Assembly (NCBI RefSeq): GCF_963676685.1
Contig: NC_092346.1
Span: forward strand, 29,339,133 to 29,403,132
Length of the DNA stretch: 64,000 bases
Direction: 5' to 3'
Source of the DNA: Mytilus edulis
Lineage: Eukaryota > Mollusca > Bivalvia > Mytilida > Mytilidae
Below, in pieces: positions 58,195 to 64,000 of this stretch. The notes beneath the pieces are model-generated. The model made no database searches. It was not told the DNA's origin and saw nothing but the letters and a program-made list of their open reading frames with translations. The translations under genes were made by a program, and so were the position numbers. Position 1 is the first letter of the stretch, and each line of letters opens with the position of its first letter.

Positions 58195-58375
58195 TAAACG
58201 TGTTCTTACTTGCCATAACTCAAAATATTGTCTAAATTTACTCAAATGTAGGTATTATCATCCTTTCTTTTATGAAATAACAGCTATGAAAGAAAGGAGG
58301 ATAATACATTTTTGTACCTAAATTTGACAAATTTTAGACAATATTTTGAGTTATGGTAAGCAAGAACATAACTAT
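58195..58375. repeat. Hairpin MITE
   Basis: Arms 58201-58274 and 58285-58370 are reverse complements; CATAACTCAAAATATTGTCT on the left is exactly mirrored at 58334-58355. Short loop. Non-coding snap-back element of about 180 bp. Confidence 0.6.
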
Positions 58376-58429
58376 TTTTTTTATAACGGCTTTGTCATCA
58401 CTATCTTCATACACTTATCTGATCAAAAT

Positions 58430-58765
58430 GAAAAACTGTCAATAAAATTAAATATGCATAGAGGAGCGATGTCCTCTGTATCTATAACATCTTGAACGGA
58501 GGCTATTTCCCCGCGTAATAAGTTCAAATAACAACAAATTTGCATGCGTTTTTGACAGTTCAAACAGGGTCAGCAAACTCTGATTAAACGATGTATGTAA
58601 GATGCTATGATGCTAGGGTTAGTACTTCGCTTTTGTAGGCAATAAACAGACGTTGTGTTGCTTTCAATTCTATAATTCAGATTCCATACAAGTTTGCGTT
58701 ACAATAACGTTACGTCAACAATAGTAACGTTGGGTACGTTTGCACAAGGTCGTGAATCTTTGACA
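58430..58765 (-). repeat. Possible 3' LTR of the BEL/Pao element
   Basis: Downstream of the last pol segment, the minus strand has GGCGCCCGGAG followed by TGTCAAAGATTC, a layout resembling the purine-rich junction and TG start of BEL-type LTRs. The far end is not defined and no 5' LTR is present for comparison, so this is tentative. Confidence 0.3.
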
Positions 58766-58927
58766 CTCCGGGCGCCGAAAGTGAAATATAAATAGAAATG
58801 AAATGAAAATTTGGCTAAATTGAAGACATAAATCATAATTCATCACTTAACTTTAAAGTCTATGTATCATAAAAGAAAGAATTAATCACTGAATTTGAAC
58901 AGTCTATTTCGATCATAATTTGAAAAG

Positions 58928-61308
58928 TTATTTTGTCCACTCGTGAATCTTTTGTACGGCATCTGACTTCGCCTGACGGAACATCTTGAGTCGTGTAACA
59001 TCCTCCGGTTCAGATTCAATACAGTTCACTTCGATTGGGTATAATTTCGTGATTGGGCGGTTGGTGGTTCTGTTTTTAGTGCGAAGTTTTACAGTTTTGA
59101 TAATATTATCCTCTCCTTTTACGAGTTCTTCGACAACGGCGAGTTTCCATGAATTTCTTAAAGTTTCGTCATGTATTTGAACAACATCACCAATAGCTAT
59201 CGATTGTTCGTTATTTCCTACACTTCTGTGATGTTCCCGTAATGAGGTCAAATACTCATATTTCCATCGCTGTTGAAAGTGGTTTAGAATGTCTCTTTGT
59301 TATTGAACACGTTTGTTAAAGTTAATTGGTTCAAAATGTCCATTGTTTTCACTAGCTGGATACGGAAGTCGCGTAATTTTTCGACCATACAAACGATGTG
59401 ATGGTGTCAGTGGTTCTGGATCCGTAAGATCGGATGAAACATACGTTAGAGGTCTATTATTGAGAGTTGCTTCGATCTCTGTTAACACAGTTTGTAAAGT
59501 CTCTAAATCGACACAGTTACTTCCTAATACTTTCTTTAAACACATTTTCGTTAACCCAATCAACCGTTCATAGAAACCACCAAACCACGGAGCTTTCTTT
59601 GTAATAAATTTCCACTTTTTTCCTGTAGAGCTTAGACTTTCGCGCACTGAATTTGAGTTTGTAAGATGTTTGATTTCTCGACTGGCAGCTTCAAAAGTTA
59701 GTGCATTGTCAGATATTAGTAACTTCGGTAAGGATCTCCTGCTTGCGAATCTTCTGAAGGCTAACATAAATGTAGGTTCTGATAAGTTATTCACAAGTTC
59801 TAAATGAACAGCTCTCGTCGACGCACATGTAAACAAACATAAGTATACCTTTGATTTTGTATCATCTGTATTTCGCACATACATAGGACCAGCAAAGTCT
59901 ACGCCTGTAACAGTAAACGGTATATCCTCGTGTAACCTCTCTTTGGGCAGTGACGGTGGATCAGGTTGTTGGTAAGCATGCCCTGTTACTTTCCGACAGT
60001 TAACGCATTTTCTAAGAATAACTTTGACTCGTTGACGAATTCGAGGTATCCAGTATACTTGTCGCAAGTGTGTTACGGTAGAGTTGACGCCTTCATGTAA
60101 ATGATTGATATGAGCATCCATAATAATGAGTGAAGTGAGTCTATGTAACGGAGGTAACAAATATGGATGTTTAGCTGATTCCTCCAAAGGTGCATGTTGA
60201 ATTCTCCCGCGGCAACGAAGTGCATTTTCTTCATCAAAGTACAAGTTCAATTGTCTTACAATAGACGGCTTAACTGTCACAGATTTGTTGAAATAATTAA
60301 ACACTTCATGATATTCTGAATTCTGAACCGTTTGTATCCATGTCAATGTAGCATGCTGTATTTCATTAACGGTTAATTCCGACAATGTTCTATCACTCCG
60401 TGCTAACTTACAGTTTTGTATAAATCTCATCACATAGGCTGTAACACGTAGTAATGTCTTCAAACTGCTATAACGTTCGATATCCATAATCTTATGTATG
60501 CCAAATTCTTGACGTTTCTGAGATGTGAGTAAGACGTGCTGTTTTTCTGAGGTTTCATTAGTGGGAATCTCCATTATATTCTCGTTTTCAACAATTTCGT
60601 TTCCGCTCCATGTTGGCCATTGTGTTTTGTCTGTTATCTACTCGGGTCCATGAAACCATAATCTGTTGTTTATGAATTTCGTTCCTGTTATGCCTCTAGT
60701 TAATAAATCTGCAGGATTTGCATCCGTCGGACAATAACGCCATTTTTGATTTTCATTTGACTCCTTAATTTCCTTGACTCTGTTTGCGACAAACTTTTTG
60801 AGTGGTTTTGTTGATTGAAGCCATTTCAAAACGATCTGACTGTCACACCAGAAGTTGATTTGTAAGTTTCCAATATGTAGATTTTGAATAAGATGTTTCG
60901 CAAGTCGAGCCCCTAAAAGGGCAGCCATCAGTTCAAGATTAGGTAGAGTGACACTTTTAATGGGGCAACTCGATTCTTTGACATTACTAATGCAGACTCC
61001 TTTTCTGTGACAAGATACGCACAGGTTCCATAAGCTAGTTGACTTGAATCTGTGAAAATATGTAATTCTGCTGTTTCAATGTCCGTTATTCCTGAACACT
61101 CAAAATAACATCTAGGAATCTCAATGTTCATTGCAAATTGTAGATCTTTGGTCAAATCACTCCATGTTGCTTCGATTTCTTTTGGTAAAGGGCAGTCCCA
61201 TGCAAACTTTTCTTTCCACAACAATTGCATTAACATCTTTGTTCTGACGGTGACGGGGCTAAGCAGACCTAGCGGATCATTTCTTTCGTTCCATACACAG
61301 AGATACAA
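58928..61308 (-). pseudogene. BEL/Pao LTR-retrotransposon pol, 5'-truncated and decayed
   Basis: An old endogenous retroelement of the animal BEL/Pao group. In order: end of reverse transcriptase and start of RNase H (61308-60928; NDPLGLLSPVTVRTKMLMQ motif), rest of RNase H (60928-60638), integrase (60574-59300), and the C-terminal DUF5641-like region (59251-58928). The integrase has an H..H..C..C zinc cluster (H156, H160, C190, C193) and a DDE core at D226, D289 and E336 of its segment. Breaks: a frameshift near 60930-60960, an in-frame TAG directly after the RNase H part (60638-60640) and an in-frame TAA at 59300-59302. Gag, protease and most of the reverse transcriptase are absent. Non-functional. 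Confidence 0.9.
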
Positions 61309-61842
61309 TTATGGAGATGCTCATAATAACTAAATTTGCAATCTCCGTGTCAATATCTATCTTCCCGTACCTTTCTTTCCGTACAATGTGATCAATTTAA
61401 CGAGAAATTAAACAATTTCGAGGCAAGGTTCACTCAATTCGTCATTTTGACATGCATTTTTACTTATTTCTCCGTTAATATAGAACGGTTGTAGAAAATA
61501 TTGCATCTCACAATAGAAAATAGTTGTATATGTATATATATTCTTCGATATCATAAAAAAAATAAAAAAATAAGAAGAAACCTACCTTTCTTTTGTCTAT
61601 TGGTGTTCCGTCATTGTGCCGGATGTTAGATACCATCGAGTCCGAGCAAATTTTGCCGGTGTGGTTTAGACACAGTGTGTTTGTTAGGTTTAACTCATTG
61701 ATTTAAATAAAGTAAGACACAATTTGTTTAAAAAAAACCTTATTCATAGTGAGTTAAAGTGGTTCTTGTCTGTCATATTTTATTTCGTAAATTGTTTTGC
61801 ATAAAATTAGTTAATTGAACTATTTCATATTTTTCATGTTTG
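61309..61842. other. Upstream flank of the BEL/Pao fragment, no gene seen
   Basis: Similarity to pol stops abruptly near 61300; the following sequence is AT-rich and shows no LTR-like ends. Confidence 0.4.
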
Positions 61843-61950
61843 GGCCTTTTATAGCCGATAACTGTTTTTCTTTTCGGTGTTGAAGGTCGTATGGATGAAT
61901 ATAAATGCTTAAATCAAATTACAGAACTTTTGAAATCATACCACATATGA
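61843..61950 (+). repeat. Dispersed repeat R1, eroded
   Basis: GGCCTTTTATAGCCGATAAC followed by GTTGAAGGTCGTATGG; the rest of the family core is barely recognisable. Confidence 0.4.
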
Positions 61951-61974
61951 TTTTTTTTACAGAATATAGAAATG

Positions 61975-62260
61975 TTAGGCTCTCCCTTGGCACCCTTTAC
62001 GAGTATGGTCTTGAGGAAACGATGATAGGCCGTCGGAAGGGGACGATAAATGGCTGACCCGTGTTAAGAGAGAGCCACATCTCTTACACGTTAAAGACAC
62101 CCTTGTAGATTTCGAAAAAGAGCAGACTAATTGAATACCTGTTGGTGACCTTCTGCTGTTGTCTGCTCTATGGTCGGGCTGTTGTCTCTTTGACACATTC
62201 CCATTTCCATTCTCAATTTTAATGCCGCTACCAGGCAGCACTCGCACCTGCAAAGTGGAA
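61975..62260 (-). repeat. Dispersed repeat R3, inverted copy
   Basis: On the minus strand it reads GAAATGGGAATGTGTCAAAG, AGACAACAGCAGAAGGTCAC and onwards. The 92-codon antisense frame (61975-62253) is the repeat, a common source of false gene calls. Confidence 0.6.
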
Positions 62261-63614
62261 AGGGATTAATATAAGTTGCAAAACTCGTTTCCCAATACAC
62301 TACAAATAAATATGTTTAAACTAAAGAAAATATATGCCAAAAGTGTAGATAGCATTGCCAAAAGATAATTAAAATTGAATTCTAAAACCAAAACTAGAAA
62401 GTTATAATTCTGCCAAAATATTTACACATGACAAAAAACGAGAATTATATTAGTCAATCAGAACTTTGTTGGTTTTTTCTTTGTTCTCACTGAAACTCTT
62501 CAAACTGTCTTATAGCATAATGAAGATGGATAATGTAAAGCCCTAACATTTGTTAAACCTTGAAATCTATGAAATCTAGGCATGCAATAATCGCTCTTTA
62601 TTGTGTCGTCTAAAAATATAGTCACAAGAATGTTGACAATGTTTATCTATTTCTTCGTGTGTATTGTATAAACTGGCAAACCGTTTATAGATGATTTTAA
62701 TTTATTTTTTAAATAGGTTAATGAATATACATATTTGTCAATACATCTTAATGAGGTATTTATAAACATGCCAATGCATACATTTACAAAATATATAAAC
62801 TTGTCCATGCGTTAAAAAAATACTTCTATCAAGCACTGCTCTAAATTGTAAAATGTTATAATTGATAAGTGCAGTTTTCATTATGTATTAAGAATTTTTT
62901 TAATTGTGAAATAGAAATGCATTGTGTTGATAAAATTATGATTAGACAATTTATAATTGAAGTTGGGCAAGCAGGCGACAGTATGTCTAATTTTGTTTTC
63001 AATATTACAAAATTAAAATTCAAGATCAGTAGGTAGTTATGAAAATGGTATTGTTAAAAAAAAAACCACTAAAAAGCACTTTTTTGTAGAACACAGGTAT
63101 AATACGCATATATTATAATTCTATCTAAATAGTATCATTCACGAGAAAAATTTAGTTTTTAGGATTGTTAAGTCGTTTCAATAATTGACCAATTTATAAA
63201 TCAGTTTTGTTAAATATTTCTATTCATGTAGGTAAGTGTATTGTACCAACTTGCTTTGTTTTTGTAAGTATTATCTATTCTTTTGAAATTATCTATTAAA
63301 AGGTGTTTACAAAATTGTGGAAAGAAGTGAAATTGCAACGGAGAAAACTCAAACAAGAGGAGTAAAGCTAATTTTGTTAGATTATTTAAGACCAAATTCA
63401 ACGAACGTTAGCGACAATTTTTTATTATTTTTGCAGCGTTATAAGGTACCATGAATTAGAATCTGCAGAAACATTTAAAAGAGTAAATTTGATTTATAAA
63501 AGTTGATGTAAGAAATAACTTGTAGCTCCTACAGATTACCATAATTTTATCTTGTTGTCCATAAATATAGCACCTTCCGTACATCACGATTTTTGTGTTA
63601 GTGCTAAACAATCT
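62261..63614. other. No gene seen
   Basis: AT-rich with homopolymers; the frame 63210-63401 lacks motifs. Confidence 0.4.
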
Positions 63615-64000
63615 CACGGTGGGTATGGTTGTCCTGCGAGAGAACGTTCTGTGCTGGTGATTTGGTCCTGTCAGGTGCTGGTGGGTCCTGATTCTGTGCT
63701 GGTGGGTTTGTTTACATTGTATCAGAACGGCAATAAAACGACTGTTTTGTTGCTTAAATTTTCTCTGATGCGTCATAAGTAACATGCAAAGTATATTACA
63801 ACAATATTATATTGCAAAAGTCGTGCAAGTTCGTTAAACGGAATTGTCCTGACGCTGTGCTGGTGATAAGAAAAACGGTCCTGGTTCTGTGCTCCTATGT
63901 CCTGGTTCTGTGCCTTTATATTTTTGTTAAAAGTGGCATAAATTCAAGATCATTGATGCTGTACTGTTATTCACTAATTAACTGTGGTCTGCTTTCTTGA
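63615..64000 (+). mobile_element. Left end of a second copy of the 9.5-kb TIR element
   Basis: Matches 10710-11093 from the first base (CACGGTGGGTATGGTTGTCC) to the window edge with only scattered substitutions, including the subterminal TCCTGGTTCTGTGCT motifs. The preceding bases (…AACAATCT) should be the 6-bp duplication here, but the other end is outside the window. Confidence 0.85.

Noticed and set aside
61975-62253. 92-codon antisense frame resembling a conserved mussel protein
   Set aside because: It is the R3 dispersed repeat, also present at 43577-43715 in the other orientation.

Overview
The window reads as AT-rich, repeat-laden nuclear DNA of a bivalve mollusc, most likely a mussel (Mytilus-like). 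The basis is recognition of dispersed repeats that I associate with mussel genomes: a recurring 'GTCTCATTGGCAATCATACC' element, a 'GTTTCGTCTACAAAAGACTC' element, and tails rich in GACGACGGACG. Gene types point the same way: a B-box/coiled-coil/NHL-like gene, a stand-alone P2X7-type cytoplasmic domain, BEL/Pao and Jockey/CR1-like retroelements, many MITEs. There are no bacterial features. Species assignment is inference.

Layout. 1-7909: no convincing gene; small hairpin elements and one foldback element built of ACGGAC repeats (5485-6447). 7919-30413: one giant inverted-repeat (foldback) element bounded by a 9-bp direct repeat GAAGATATA. Its arms carry 11-bp CTATTCGTTAC-type repeats at the tips, unique sequence with RFX X-box-like motifs, and a 168-bp satellite that switches orientation near 24550. 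A 5'-truncated LINE (10382-22324, 11-bp target duplication) sits in the left arm. That LINE is split by a 9.5-kb terminal-inverted-repeat element (10710-20243, 6-bp duplication), which holds further MITEs. A TTAA-flanked MITE (8927-9545) and a TA-flanked MITE (24616-24833) complete the nest. The 9.5-kb element has a second copy starting at 63615 and running off the window.

30423-43800: old dispersed repeats, a decayed protein-kinase-like fragment (34390-34883), a two-exon P2X7-type cytoplasmic-domain gene (35702-37238, +), and a convergent transposase-like gene (42437-39186, -). The latter is interrupted by a 1387-bp element. 43800-55000: a decayed B-box/NHL-like gene (47994-46302, -), SINE-like and tandem repeats. 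55262-55969 (+) is the cleanest gene in the window: an intronless, intact, secreted or GPI-anchored cysteine-rich protein of unknown function. 58430-61308 (-): a decayed, 5'-truncated BEL/Pao retrotransposon. The rest to 63614 is repeats and unannotated sequence.

The genes do not form a pathway. The window is chiefly a record of successive transposition, and target duplications and empty-site comparison give a relative order: foldback element first, LINE into its satellite, the 9.5-kb element into the LINE, and MITEs into the last two layers. All calls come from reading the sequence; no database search was run.
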